A stretch of 64,000 nucleotides of DNA from Limanda limanda. Taxonomy: Eukaryota; Chordata; Actinopteri; Pleuronectiformes; Pleuronectidae. Of this stretch, positions 34,946-46,675 are shown piece after piece. Within the stretch, counting starts at the first letter, position 1, and each line of letters begins with the position of its first letter. The notes beneath the pieces were generated by a model. That model ran no database searches and had not been told where the DNA came from. It saw only the letters and a program-made list of their open reading frames with translations. The stretch is taken from positions 4,183,906 through 4,247,905 of the forward strand of contig NC_083649.1 in NCBI RefSeq assembly GCF_963576545.1, given 5' to 3'. Both the position numbers and the translations under genes were made by a program.

Positions 34946-36836
34946 AAGGAAAATATAAAAAAGGAGGGTGTTGCTTCATTTTAACATGAATTTCAACAAC
35001 TTTACTCAGACTGAATTGAAATAAAAAGTATTTTTAGTTTCCCCCAAAACTTGGACTGTGTGATGTTTGCAAACTAGCCGAGTTTGTATACAATATTCAC
35101 TCCAGCCACCAACACACACAAATAAAATATCAAAAATATATAAATATGCATCTTCTTTGACTTGCCATCCTTCAATATCTTTGCAGCACCACAGTAGGAA
35201 TGATTCCAAGAGTTCATTTTGCTTTTATTATCTGCTCCTTGGAGGCAAGTCAAGATGCAGCCTGGTTCCTTTTAACAAGAAGCAGCTCTGCAGACGGGCA
35301 ATATTGAATAAATGCATCAATCAATCAATCAATCGCTGGACATTAAAGTTAGAGAAGAAGGGACAGACGCTGCTCTGGGTCGACAGGTTCATGGTCATGT
35401 GACTCTCAGGATGTGGCTTCATCAACAAGAAACAAACTCTCCTCTTCATATCCACCTCATCAGAACGAGGTAGATTTCCTTGGAGTTACGGTGGATTTAT
35501 ATATTAAGCAGAACCACTCTGGTTCCAGGGAGATCATCAGGACTTCATTACCCAGATGTCACTCTGCTGAGGCAGCACCGAGCATCAGTAGTCCCTCCAG
35601 CACTCTCCACCGCTGTGCCCTTCATTCTGTGGTCGTGAGAGTTAATGTGATGTCTTTGACTTTTTTTTTGGAGGTGTTAGCCATGTATCAGTGGAAGCAG
35701 AGGTCGTTTATTACAAGTCTGACAGAAGAGAGTCGGGTGGCGTGGAGCCCGGCGAGCGCACATCACACCGCTACCAGCCCGGCACGTCCTTGGTCCATCG
35801 CCTCGGAGCGGGAAGGGATGGAAGGATGGAGGGAGGGAAGACTTGATGAGATCCAGAGGGAGGAGGCGAAGTGAAGGAGAGTGATCTGAATAGAAAGGAA
35901 GGGAGGTGAAGAGAGAGGAAAAAACAGCGAGTGCATGACTGATGAGGGCTGGAATGAAGAGGGATGGCAGATCCAGAGGAAAACTGCTGTACAGGAAGAA
36001 GGGATGAGAGAGAAGATGTAATGGCAGGGATGAGTTATGATAACACTGAGCACATTCAATAAATAAACACATCAGTATCACAGGATTGTCTCAGGCAGGG
36101 TGTCAACACCCCGGACTGGATCTGCAAACTCCACACATCCTCAGGTTCTGCATTTAAACAGAAGACAAGGACGTATTATACTTCTGACTGCAGATCACAA
36201 TGGAGCCGAGCTGCTGAGCGTCTCCCTGGGAGTGGAGGTGCCACCCCCCCCACCCCCCCCCCACCCCGACAACACACAGGGAAGCGTGTGGAAACTCCCT
36301 CTGGGAAGTCATTAGCATGTTCAGTGTTTGAGTGTTGACACCGCTGGCGGAGCTTCAGATCTCTCGTTTGCCTTTTTTCACGTCGCCCGGGGGAAAACAT
36401 TCCAGTCCTTCTCCAGCTCCTTCTTCACATTCTCTCATACTGAGAGTTTCAATGGGCTTTTTGTGTGCTTAGGAAAAGTCCTCCAGAACCGATGAGCTCA
36501 CGGTGCGATCTCTGCGTCTCGCCGCCTCAGACGCCGGTCGCTCGCGCTCTTCCCCCCGGTAACCGCGGCGATGCCGTTGTCGTGTTGCTGCTTCACATTT
36601 GAGACGTCAGACCCGAGGCTGAGCGTTAGAGAGCGGCTGCACTTTGACAACTTTCTGGCACTTTAATCATAAAACACTTCCTCAGTGAGGAGGTGGGTGG
36701 TTGACGATGTGAAAAGACGTATCAGACGTTTGTTTATAGATCATCTTTTATATAATCACCATCTATTTTTTGGGGGGGTTATTTTAGGGAATACAAAAAT
36801 AAATTAAGTTTAGTCTCAGTCATCCTATAATAAGAT
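34946..36836. other. Gene-free stretch with simple repeats
   Basis: (CAAT)n near 35315-35335, poly-C blocks near 36243-36264 and a purine-rich GGAAGGATGG segment near 35820. The 153-codon frame at 35413 starts with GTG and has no domain, so I do not call it. Confidence 0.45.
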
Positions 36837-39000
36837 TCTAACACAGGAGCAGGGAGTCGCACAAAGTCAAACCTGACACTGACATGGCTGCATTGTGTGT
36901 ATCCAGTGTTTTGTGCGTCAGTTGTGTTTCGGCTTTGCAAGATGCAATACCAACATGGACACTAGGGGCAGAGTCGGGGCAGATTGTTGCCTTTGATTTT
37001 GGGTCAAACAAACCGACCATGATTGTTTTTTTCTGCTTTTTCAGGAATAACGATAAACTTCACCTCTTCCAGTGTCGCCACCTTTTTTACTTTTTACATA
37101 ACGTAAATCTGAAAGTTCTATCGGTCTGGGCTCTGTGGTGCGCCCTCTAGTGGAATACTCATGCAAAGTAGACGTGTAGTCAGTGTCTGAACATTTACGC
37201 CCACAACACATCTGGTTGTCTACACAAATCAATCTCTAAAGAAGCAAGTACATCTTTGGCTTCAGGGAATAATCACAATTAGTGACATGTGTTGTATCCA
37301 CAGAGAACACAACAACCCACACCGCTGGTTTTGTTTGAGTGTTTATTCGTAGGGATGTAGAAACCTTACAGCTTTCTCCCTTTGTTTTAAATCCTGAGTT
37401 TCTTCCTGGTAACCAGAACTACTGCACAGGAGAAAGTGTATTAAAGGGCAGGATCAGAAGAAAACCAAGAATCCAGTACACAATACGTGTCACTTGTACT
37501 TTTACCTGTTAAAGGTCATTGATAGTTTAATGGATTCCTTCTCTAAAGCAAACACCTGGGTCCCGATCTGATTTGAAGGTTATTCACTCTTTAAAAAACA
37601 GGAGTCATCTGCTGTCCGTTCCTACTGGAGTTCACTTGAGGTTTGGTTAATTTGATCGTGACCCATTTTCTTGCGGTGACCCATGTCGTCACCTGAGGAT
37701 TTTTCCGGATGCTCGGCTGCGTTTCGGTCATTTCCGGACTTGCTGCTGCTGCAGTCGATTCAAACAAGAACTCGTAGCATTTCCACCGATGTGCAAAGAC
37801 AAAGTGTTTCTGCGACTTTAAAACAGTTTCAACCTGAGCATATTCAGCCCTTCTCCCTTTTTGACCACCAAACCTTACTATCTAGTACAACTGTTTTTTT
37901 TCTGTTTGTTTGAAATCATCTCTTCATTTTATTTGTTTTCATGTATTCATATAGAAAACAGGCAAAACAAGAGTTCATGGAGACATGTTCTTATACGGAA
38001 AGAGGAGGATAAATCTATATGTGGGTTTGAGATGAATTGGGTTTAGGAGAAGCACCACGTGTTGAAATCTCTCTGAAACATAGTTCATGATTCATTTGCA
38101 CTCAAAGTGGGTCACAGCAGTTTCTGACTGGTGATGTAACCCTGTTTGGAATAATGGTTTCTTTAAAGCGCCGCAGGATCGGACTGTAACATGTGGTGGC
38201 AACTGTAAGCTACGTTATATTGTGATTTTTTGTTTGTGTGCAGCATGAATCTGTACAGCAGTGTCCGGATTGAATCCCAGAAACAGAAGCTCAGCATGTT
38301 GGAGGCGTGTGTCTGTGCAGAGGGAAACGGATGCTTGAGGATTTACATGTTATATTTAATGCATTTCAGAGGAGTTCTACTTCCTGTGGCTTTGCAGCAC
38401 TGAGATAGATGATGATTGGACAATGATTTTAAAGTCGAAAATACAAACAATCATAAAAATCAGAGCCAGACTGATATATTACCTGATATATAGGTTTACT
38501 TTCTTCATTCAAACTCAATATATTATACGTATCATCCAATATATCTGTGTCTGAAGTTTCTTACATCCTCATATCTTTTATAAATATACAAATAGCTGAT
38601 AAATTAGGAAATGTCTTAATCTGTGATATCAGCATCTCTCTAACCCTTTAATAACTATGGCCAACGCTGTCATACCGGTTTCATCTTTTCTTTTTTACTA
38701 CAAAAACGTGTTTGCCAAAATGTCCTTGAGCCTCCGCCCGGGCCGCGAGGGGGCGGGGGGGGAGGGGGGGTGCGGACGCTTGCCGACAACACCTCCGGTG
38801 ACCTGAGGAGAGGCAGCTTTGACAGGCGGCCGACGTGGCTGTCACTTGTCCTGACTGATGACAGACACACCGAGCCGCTTCCTGCCAGCGAACATCTGGG
38901 GAAGCAAAGAGGCCGACACTCATCCTGACAGCGGGGGGGGGGGTTGAGAGGGAGGTAGGACGCACAAGGAGGGAGAGAGAGAGAGAGGGAATGAGAGAGA
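36837..39000. other. Gene-free stretch
   Basis: GCGCCCTCTAGTGGA near 37140 suggests a dispersed repeat edge. There is a direct repeat GTGACCCAT near 37660 and 37677. G-runs at 38750-38770 and 38931-38943, then (GA)n from about 38967 to 39010. No gene. Confidence 0.4.
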
Positions 39001-39469
39001 GAGAGACAGACCTTTGTCCCCTCAGCGGTCAGACTTTTAAACCAGCTGTAGCCCTGGAGTTTGTCACATACACATTTTAATATATTTTAGTATTTTAACA
39101 AAGGACTAATTGATTCTTTGTGCTCTTTTTGTGTGTGTGTATTGTTGTGATGTGTATGGGTTTTGTGTGACAACTGTTTACAAACCAACTGGCACCTGTG
39201 GGACAGTAAAGACGACCTTAACCTGAACTTAACCTTTATTCTACTTTGTTAGTTTTTCATTATTCGTAGAACACACTCTTCCTCTCACTGAATCTCCTCT
39301 TAACACCAGGTGACAACAGGCCGCTGTGAAATGCAGTAAATCCTCAAACACCAACAACTTCTTCCTCCAACACAACCAGCTCCTCCCAGTCAGGACATGT
39401 CTGTGTCTCCTCCCTTCACAGGTGTGTCAGTGTAAGAACCAGTGAACAACCAACTGTGAACTGTGGGAG

Positions 39470-39490
39470 ATGAGTCAATGCAGGGAGTGA
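39470..39490 (+). promoter_or_regulatory. uORF in the TRIM copy 2 leader
   Basis: ATG to TGA, seven codons (MSQCRE). It is the counterpart of the copy 1 uORF at 6546-6526. In copy 2 it overlaps an extra in-frame ATG at 39478 (see the CDS entry). Confidence 0.5.
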
Positions 39491-39567
39491 ACGAGAGAGG
39501 GAGGAGCAGATTTCTGTATCTGTACAGAGGAGGTGAACCTGTTCTTCAGTCTCTGGCAGCAGCTGAA

Positions 39568-41238
39568 ATGGAGCAGCAAGAAATTCAACTGGACAGAGAA
39601 AGATTCTGCTGTTCGATCTGTCTGGATCCACTGAAGGATCCGGTGACTACTGTCTGTGGACACAGCTACTGTAAGAGCTGTATTAACACCCACTGGGACA
39701 AAGAGGAGGAGAGAGGAAGCTACAGCTGCCCTCAGTGTGGAGAGACCTTCACACCGAGGCCTGCCCTGGAGACAAACACCATGTTAGCTGATTCACTGGA
39801 GGAGCTGAAGAAGACTGGACTCCAAGCTGCTCCTGCTGATCACTGCTATGCTGGACCTGAAGATGTGGCCTGTGATGTCTGCACTGGGAGAAAACTGAAA
39901 GCTCTCAAGTCCTGTTTGAATTGTTTGGCCTCTTATTGTGAGAAACACCTCCAGCGTCATCTTCAGTCAGCTGCATTGAAGAAGCACAAGCTGGTGGAGC
40001 CCTCGGAGAAGCTCCAGGACATCTGTTCTCGTCACGACAAGGTGATGAAGATGTTCTGTCGCACTGATCAGCAGTGTATCTGTTCTCTCTGCTCTGTGGA
40101 GGAACATAAAGACCACGACACAGTGTCAGCTGCAGCAGAGAGGACTGAGAGACAGAGAGAGCTCGGGCTGAGGAGACAAACAATCCAGCAGAGAGTCCAG
40201 GACACAGAGAAAGACGTGAAGCTGCTTCAACAGGAGGAGGAGGCCATCAATGGCTCTGCTGATAAAGCAGTGGAGGACAGTGAGGAGATCTTCACTGAGA
40301 TGATCCGTCTGCTGGAGGAAAGAAGCTCTGATGTGAAGCAGCAGATCAGATCCCAGCAGGAAACTGAAGTGAGTCGAGTCAGAGAGCTTCAGGAGAGACT
40401 GGAGCAGGAGATCACTGAGCTGAAGAGGAAAGACCATGAACTGAAGCAGCTCTCAGACACAGAGGACCACAACGAGTTTCTACACAACTACCCCTCACTG
40501 TCACCACTCAGTGGATCTACACACTCATCCAGCTTCAGGATCCGTCCTCTGAGGAACTTTGAGGACGTGACAGCAGCTGTGTCACAGGTCAGAGGTCGAC
40601 TACTAGACATTCTGAGTGAGACAGAGACAGAGATTTTAGAGATTGTGTCTCAAGTGGATGTTTTACTGCCACAACCAGAGCCCAAGACCAGAGCTGACTT
40701 CTTAAGATATTCACAGGAAATCACACTGGATCCAAACACAGCACACAGAGTTCTGTTATTATCTGAGGGAAACAGAAAAGTAACAGGAATGAGTAAAGAA
40801 CAGTCTTATTCTGATCACCCAGACAGATTCACTGATAGGTCTCAGGTCCTGAGTAGAGAGAGTCTGACTGGACGTTGTTACTGGGAGGTGAAGGTGGGGG
40901 GGAGAGGAGTTTTTGTAGCAGTCACATACAAGAATATCAGCAGAGCAGGAGACTCACATGAATGTTTATTTGGACACAATGATAAATCTTGGTCATTATC
41001 TTGTGATAGAAACAGTTATAACTTTTATTACAACCGCATCCCAACTCCATTGTCAGGTCCTTGGTCCTCCAGAGTAGGAGTGTACCTGGATCACAGTGCA
41101 GGTGTTCTGTCCTTCTACAGCGTCTCTGACACCATGACTCTCCTCCACAGAGTCAAGACCACATTCACTCAGCCGCTCTATGCTGGAGTTAGGGTTCATC
41201 GGTTTGGATCCACAGCTGAGTTCTGTAAACTCAAATAG
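39568..41238 (+). CDS. TRIM E3 ubiquitin ligase (RING, B-box, PRY-SPRY), copy 2
   Basis: The 556-residue single-exon paralogue of copy 1, same domain order and same predicted ubiquitin-ligase role. The RING ligands are intact (C15, C18, C30, H32, C35, C38, C54, C57). B-box2 is intact too, shifted by one because a residue is missing before C153 (LQDICSRH). By eye the two proteins are about 87-89% identical, with many changes clustered in the SPRY loop after NDKSWSLSC. The start chosen is the ATG at 39568 (GAAATGG), as in copy 1. An in-frame upstream ATG at 39478, where copy 1 has CTG, could add 30 residues (MQGVNERGRSR). No stop or frameshift. Exact TRIM number not assigned. Confidence 0.9.
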   Translation: MEQQEIQLDRERFCCSICLDPLKDPVTTVCGHSYCKSCINTHWDKEEERGSYSCPQCGETFTPRPALETNTMLADSLEELKKTGLQAAPADHCYAGPEDVACDVCTGRKLKALKSCLNCLASYCEKHLQRHLQSAALKKHKLVEPSEKLQDICSRHDKVMKMFCRTDQQCICSLCSVEEHKDHDTVSAAAERTERQRELGLRRQTIQQRVQDTEKDVKLLQQEEEAINGSADKAVEDSEEIFTEMIRLLEERSSDVKQQIRSQQETEVSRVRELQERLEQEITELKRKDHELKQLSDTEDHNEFLHNYPSLSPLSGSTHSSSFRIRPLRNFEDVTAAVSQVRGRLLDILSETETEILEIVSQVDVLLPQPEPKTRADFLRYSQEITLDPNTAHRVLLLSEGNRKVTGMSKEQSYSDHPDRFTDRSQVLSRESLTGRCYWEVKVGGRGVFVAVTYKNISRAGDSHECLFGHNDKSWSLSCDRNSYNFYYNRIPTPLSGPWSSRVGVYLDHSAGVLSFYSVSDTMTLLHRVKTTFTQPLYAGVRVHRFGSTAEFCKLK

Positions 41239-41689
41239 ACTCGAGTCATTGAAAGCAGTGATTTAGATTGCATGTGTAAATCTTTAACTTCTTTTGTCTC
41301 CATGTTTGTTGATCAAAGTTCGTCGTGGTGACGTTTCTGCTCCGCACAGAGATCAGCTGTCAATCATTCACTGACCTTCCTTTATCGCACATATTTAGTT
41401 CTCACTTTGTAAAGACAGAAATCTATAATTACACTGACATGAATGTGTCTGAAAGAACTAATGTTGCTGTTGTTTACTGAATCAATGTAGAAATCAGGTT
41501 GTGTGATGTTTTAGAACCTGTGTTGATCTTTGTCATTACCTAGCATGTTGATTACATGTTACACTGAAGCCATGTTCATGTTAATACCAAGTTCATTTGT
41601 ATACAGTAGGCTAACTTTTTTACAGCAGTGAGATGTATGTACAGTTGCAATCAGAAATATTCAACACCCCCAAAGATTAAGGATTTATC

Positions 41690-41695
41690 AATAAA
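41690..41695 (+). terminator. Poly(A) signal of TRIM copy 2
   Basis: AATAAA in TATCAATAAAGTTTT, about 450 bases past the stop codon. It matches copy 1 exactly. Confidence 0.65.
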
Positions 41696-42011
41696 GTTTT
41701 TTCAAACATCAAGATTCTGCTTCGGATGATTTCTTTATGAGTTGAGTGATACAGAAAATCAACACAGATTATGCATGATGTAGTATTTGTGTGTAACAGT
41801 CTATTTTGTTAAGATAGCCATGTCACAATTATTTAACCCCGATATAATATTGTTGTTTTTAAAACTGTCTGACAGTTTTTATGGCCTAAAGTGGAGTTGA
41901 AACATAATTCAGCCTTTGGCAACTCTATACTGATCCTTCACTGGCTTCAGCTGTGATGCGTTTATATGCTTGCTCCAGCGAAACAACTATTTCACCAGCT
42001 TCACTGATTAC

Positions 42012-43532
42012 ATAACCATAACCGACTCACCAAACTGTACCGGAGTCATTATTAATGTCGGTGATTACAGCGGCTCCTCCTGCTGTGACACATTGACCCT
42101 CGTGCTGCAGCAGGGTTCATGGGGGGGGGGGGCGGGGCTCAGGTTCACAGGTGCAGCTGAAGACACAAGCTTTTACTGCAGGTTTGAATTATTAAGTTTG
42201 AGAGATAAAAACAAACGTAAAGGTTTATAAAAACTGGTTTGTTGCTTCAGTGCAAATCACGACCTGCTCAGAAACCTATCACACCTTGTAGTGTCCATTT
42301 TCTCCACCTGTCTGCATCCAAATATTTAATATTGTGTTTGTTTGTGAGACACAAACTTTGTGTTGCCGCGGCGTTCAGGTTCCCTGTGTGTGAAACAAAG
42401 AAATTTCACATAATGAATTAGTTTTTAAAACCTCGTTTCAGCAGCAGCAGCAGTGTTGATGTTACCTATTACCTCACACGAGGCTCAGAGCAAAGCTGCA
42501 TTAGACGCCTAATTAGATGTTAAATTAACCTGGTTTTAATTGGAATTTGGATTTTGTTATGAAATATGCTTCATTAAAGCACAATATAACGTGATAAGTG
42601 GGTCCTGCTTTGATACAGAGAGGCTGGTGTTAAGATATCTGCTGTTTTCTCTTTGCGCCTCTAAATTTAGTGTTAAATTAAATGACCAAACAGTGAAGCA
42701 GAGAGCAGGGAGAATTTTATCAGGAAAAACTTCACAAACACAAAGAAGGAACTTCTTTACCATTACCACCATTATTATCTTTTTTATATAATGATAGACA
42801 AATTTAGACTTATTAAAATTAAGTTTTGGAGAGAAACAATATTTTACTTATTTAGGAAATTAAGGAAAATGTGCACTGAAAATGTGTATTTGTTTCAAAC
42901 GTTTGAATTAAGTCCGATAAGTTTTTCAAATTAAATTTAACTCGTATAAGCAGTTTGCGTGTCTTTATATAAAAATGGATGAAATGCCAGCTACGATGGG
43001 ACATGGACCAAACTAGAAACTGAAAGCACCCATCAGCACCCACTGATGTTCTGTATAGAATTGTCTCTTGTGAGTGTGGGCTGGAGTTCATATTGATTCC
43101 AAAATTTGAATTGAGCTGATTCTCATTTTGAAAATTCACCCACATGTCAATTGTCCTTTTATTCTCGCTTTAGTACATTCAGTTTTTTCATTAATCAATC
43201 AATATCCTGGTCTGACACTAGAACGCTGTGGTCACCAGATTCATGATTCATCTGCTCTCCTGGCCTTTTTCTCTTTTTGTTTTGTATCTGCATTAATAAT
43301 TACTCGTTGTATGAGGTGATATTTTCCTGTGAACGTTTTCATTGAGGATATTAATCACAGAGCGAGAAGGCAGCGTGTAGACGGAGGTTAATCGGATGCA
43401 GTGACAGACTGAGTTTCCAGACATGATCAATAACGTCCCAGTGAAAAAAGCTGCTGGCGAGATTGTTGGTTCATGTGGAATCTGCTGGCCTTTACAGTTA
43501 GAGAAATATATATTATATATATATATATGATA
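42012..43532. other. Gene-free stretch with a G12 tract
   Basis: G12 at 42121-42132. AT-rich beyond. No coding domain. Confidence 0.45.
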
Positions 43533-43940
43533 GATAGATAGATAGATGGATTCTTTATTAATCCCGAGGGAAATTTAGATCATCCAGTAGCTTATACACT
43601 TAAACACTTAAACACCTCACTGACACACATACATAAATCACATACGGAGAACATATTTACAGATACAGGAATGGAATGCAATGATGTGATTGTGTCAGTG
43701 TCCAGTAGGGAAGTGTTCTTGTGCTGCTGGAGTGGAAAGTACAATAACTTATATATATATATATATATATAAAACAACGAAAATATATACTATATAAATA
43801 TATCATAATATGTAGTGGTAAAGTCCGTGCATGGGGCTAGTATAGCCAGTAAAGGGATGGACAGTGGGTGGGTATATAATAATGAAATGAGATGAGAAGA
43901 GTAGAGAAGGGGAGCCTGAGTGTCCCGAGCCGCAGCTTCT
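43533..43940 (-). mobile_element. Non-LTR retrotransposon 3' end with (GATA)n tail, reverse orientation
   Basis: From 43530 GATAGATAGATAGAT precedes TTCTTTATTAATCCCGAGGG and AAATTTAG. Reversed, this is the usual fish LINE/SINE 3' end (CCTCGGGATTAATAAAG, then ATCTATC repeats). The 5' limit is uncertain. A (TA)n tract lies at 43750-43771. Confidence 0.5.
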
Positions 43941-46550
43941 GAGTCCATTTACCAGACTCATCTAAGGACTTTTATACAGAGTCTTGAAAATGTCACAGAA
44001 TATGACTTAAAGAACGTGGGCGTGTGATTGTGAATGAAATGTGAAGGCAGAGAACGAGTCAGTGAGAGAGAAACCCGATGTGGATTCCTGTCGGCCGCTC
44101 GGTGCTGTGACAGATGAAGCTTCTCAGTTCTGTCCGTCACTGTCAAGCTGCAGACTCACAATGTGGTGAAACACACAGAGTCAGTGGGAAGCTCAACGGT
44201 TGTGTTGCTGTTTCTCTGGGATGGTGTGAGTCTGGATGGTGATACAATGCAGTTGATTGTGTTGTTGTGGAGAAAAGTTGTTCTTTTTTGTTATTAGTAA
44301 TGTAGACGTTGTGTTTGCTGATGATCCCAAGTTCACTGTGGGTCTGTGCAGGGCTGCAACCACATGTGGTGACTTCGTTGTTACATCAGTAAAAAATCTA
44401 ATTCATACGAAAATATGCTGAGTGATGCAACATGTAATACCAAGGTTCGCTTTGGGGAGGAGGAGTGGGGGGGCACAGAAGGTGATGCTTTCCTGCTTCG
44501 GGAAAGTTTAAAAAAATTAAAATCCTCTGCTTTGAAAGTTTTCCAATCTCCTTTGAATTATCGAGCTTCAGTTGCATCAGTTGGCTTCATGAAGAGAACT
44601 TGTTTTTTTTCTGTACTCCTCGCAGAAAACTGAATTAGTAATTTGTTGATTAACACAAAGTTGCATCTTTTTATGTTTTCCTGCGTCACAATGTGTTGTG
44701 TTTGTCGGCTGAAGACACCCGCACAACTAAACTCTCTTTAATATCAAGAAAACTAAAGGACTCTTCTTTAAATCTCTAAATCCTCGGCTTGGTCTTTTTA
44801 AACTCAAACCAGCGTAGTTCAGCTCAGAGACACCTTTTGAATCTTTATGCTGATATATCTAGGATTGTATTTTATAGATGATTTTATTTCAAGTTTAAAA
44901 GGAGAGTGTCTTGGAGTTTTCTTGGATTTTATCCCATAAAAAATATGTCATGACAGTGAAGTTTTATCAAACCATCACAAACTGGTTACTAAACATAAGC
45001 ATTCTTAACAGATTCAGCCAATCAGACCGTGATCGTGTGATTCAGCAGGATTTAATAAATCAGTGTCTGCAGTGTGTTTGTGTGACGACTCAGACAGACC
45101 TTTAAAATTCATATAGTCAATATGCACATCAATATTTTTAACTCACAAGTTGAATGTTCCCTTTGTACCCGTCGCTGTGCGTTCACTCAACTCTTTACAC
45201 TGATATGAAATCACACCAGCTGTGAAACTCCACATAAATAAACACATCTATGGAAACGAATCCCAGATCTGAAGTATGTTGAAGGACGTTAACTGTCTTC
45301 TCTGGATGTGACTTTGTTCTGCTCGTCTTAAATGATGCAAATGGATCTGAAGACAAATTGTGTCTGACAACAAGAAGTTTTATCAATCAATCAATCAATC
45401 AATCAATCAATGGAAGCTGCCAGTTTGTGTGATGTGTAAGAGAGGAGAATATTTACTTCAGATATTTGATTGAAGTGTCAGGTACTTGAGCTGTTCAGCC
45501 TTGGACTCTTTCTTTTTAAAAGAGGAAGAGACGCTGTGGTCGAGTGTTTCTCTCTCCTCTTTCTTCTCCTCCTCTCTTTGCACTCTTTGACAGCTGCCAC
45601 TCTTTATTCTCCACGAGTGGCAGCGGCAGGTAGCGAACATGGGAGACATCACCGAGTGGAGCTCAGCATCACAAGAGGCTTCCTGAAGTCAAGCGGAGAG
45701 TCGCTGACGGCACGAACACTTTTCTAATCAACAGCGTTTCATGTCGGCGTCTCACCTGCGACCGGAGACACAACACGTCTCCAGGGACACGACGTGGACA
45801 CATCACAGTCTCCGTCCACACCTCTGTTCTCCCTTTAATTCATCCACCAGATTAAATCCACAAACAAAACCCTGCAGGAACTCGAAGGCCGTTACAGCTC
45901 CTGAACGACTGAAACAGATACGACTGGAGTGGAGCTTTGATTTGAGAGTGAATATCGATACAGACAGGAACAATTATCTTTTTATATCATATTTTGAGAT
46001 GTGATGTATTCAAATGATTACATCCCTCACTGTAGTTATGGAAAACTCACACATCCTAATCATCAGGGAGACAGAAAGAACATGTCCTGGATTGTGTGCA
46101 GCAGAGTTGAATTCATGGGATTCACATAAAGCTGAGAATCATCACTTCTATTTTTAAAACATGTTTTTTTTTTTTTTTTAAGGCTAACGTTAAGAAGCAG
46201 TTGGTGGTTCTGCTGACGAAAGCGCACACTGTGTGTGTTTGTGACTTTTAACATGACCTTTCTGCAGAGTGCTGCTTCATCAGTATTCCAGATGGCGCAG
46301 CGAAACAATATTTAAAGTATTGTCATGTTGCATTCACAAATCAACAGGAGGCTTTCAGTGTTGACTTATTGAGGGAGAGTGCTGTGTGCGTGTGTGTGTG
46401 TGTGTCTGTGTGTGTGTGTGTAATGTGTGTGTGTGTCACTCAGACATCGATGGATTTAAGTGACATTGTTAAAGATTTCACATTAGTGTGCGGATGCTAC
46501 ATTAATTCAGTGCTTTTTTATTATATCGACCATTCAGAGCTCTTTATGAT
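43941..46550. other. Gene-free stretch with simple repeats
   Basis: (TCAA)n at about 45383-45411, (GT)n at 46386-46438 and a T-run near 46168. Frames lack domains. Confidence 0.45.
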
Positions 46551-46675
46551 GAGCTGTGTGTTGCTCAAGGACACTGTGGCCAACTCTCTGGAGGGGAACG
46601 AAGCAGGAAACCCACCAATTAGTCAACTGGCCGACCGATAGCTCCTTAGCCGCGCTGCAAAACACGTTGGTTCGA
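46551..46675 (-). repeat. tRNA-derived SINE-like repeat, very degraded
   Basis: The plus strand reads TGTTGCTCAAGGACACTGTG, then CCGACCGATAGCTCCTTAGC, which in reverse resembles the tRNA-like head of a common fish repeat (GCTAAGGAGCTATCGGTCGG). A B-box-like GGTTCGATGCC lies at 46668-46678 but on the opposite strand, so this is not a functional tRNA. Confidence 0.35.

Larger units (their letters stand above)
39009..42011 (+). repeat. Inverted segmental duplication, copy 2 (TRIM block)
   Basis: Homologous to 6860-3734 in inverted orientation. The 5' edge is CTTTGTCCCCTCAGCGGTC at 39011, just after the (GA)n tract. The 3' edge is GATTACA near 42006. A gap of about 265 bases relative to copy 1 is visible at 41960, where GTGATGCG is joined to TTTATATGCTTGCTCCAGCG. 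Confidence 0.85.

Noticed and set aside
35413..35874. 153-codon frame with a FLGVTVD segment suggesting reverse transcriptase
   Set aside because: Starts with GTG, the resemblance covers only a few residues, and no other RT motif or LINE tail is nearby.
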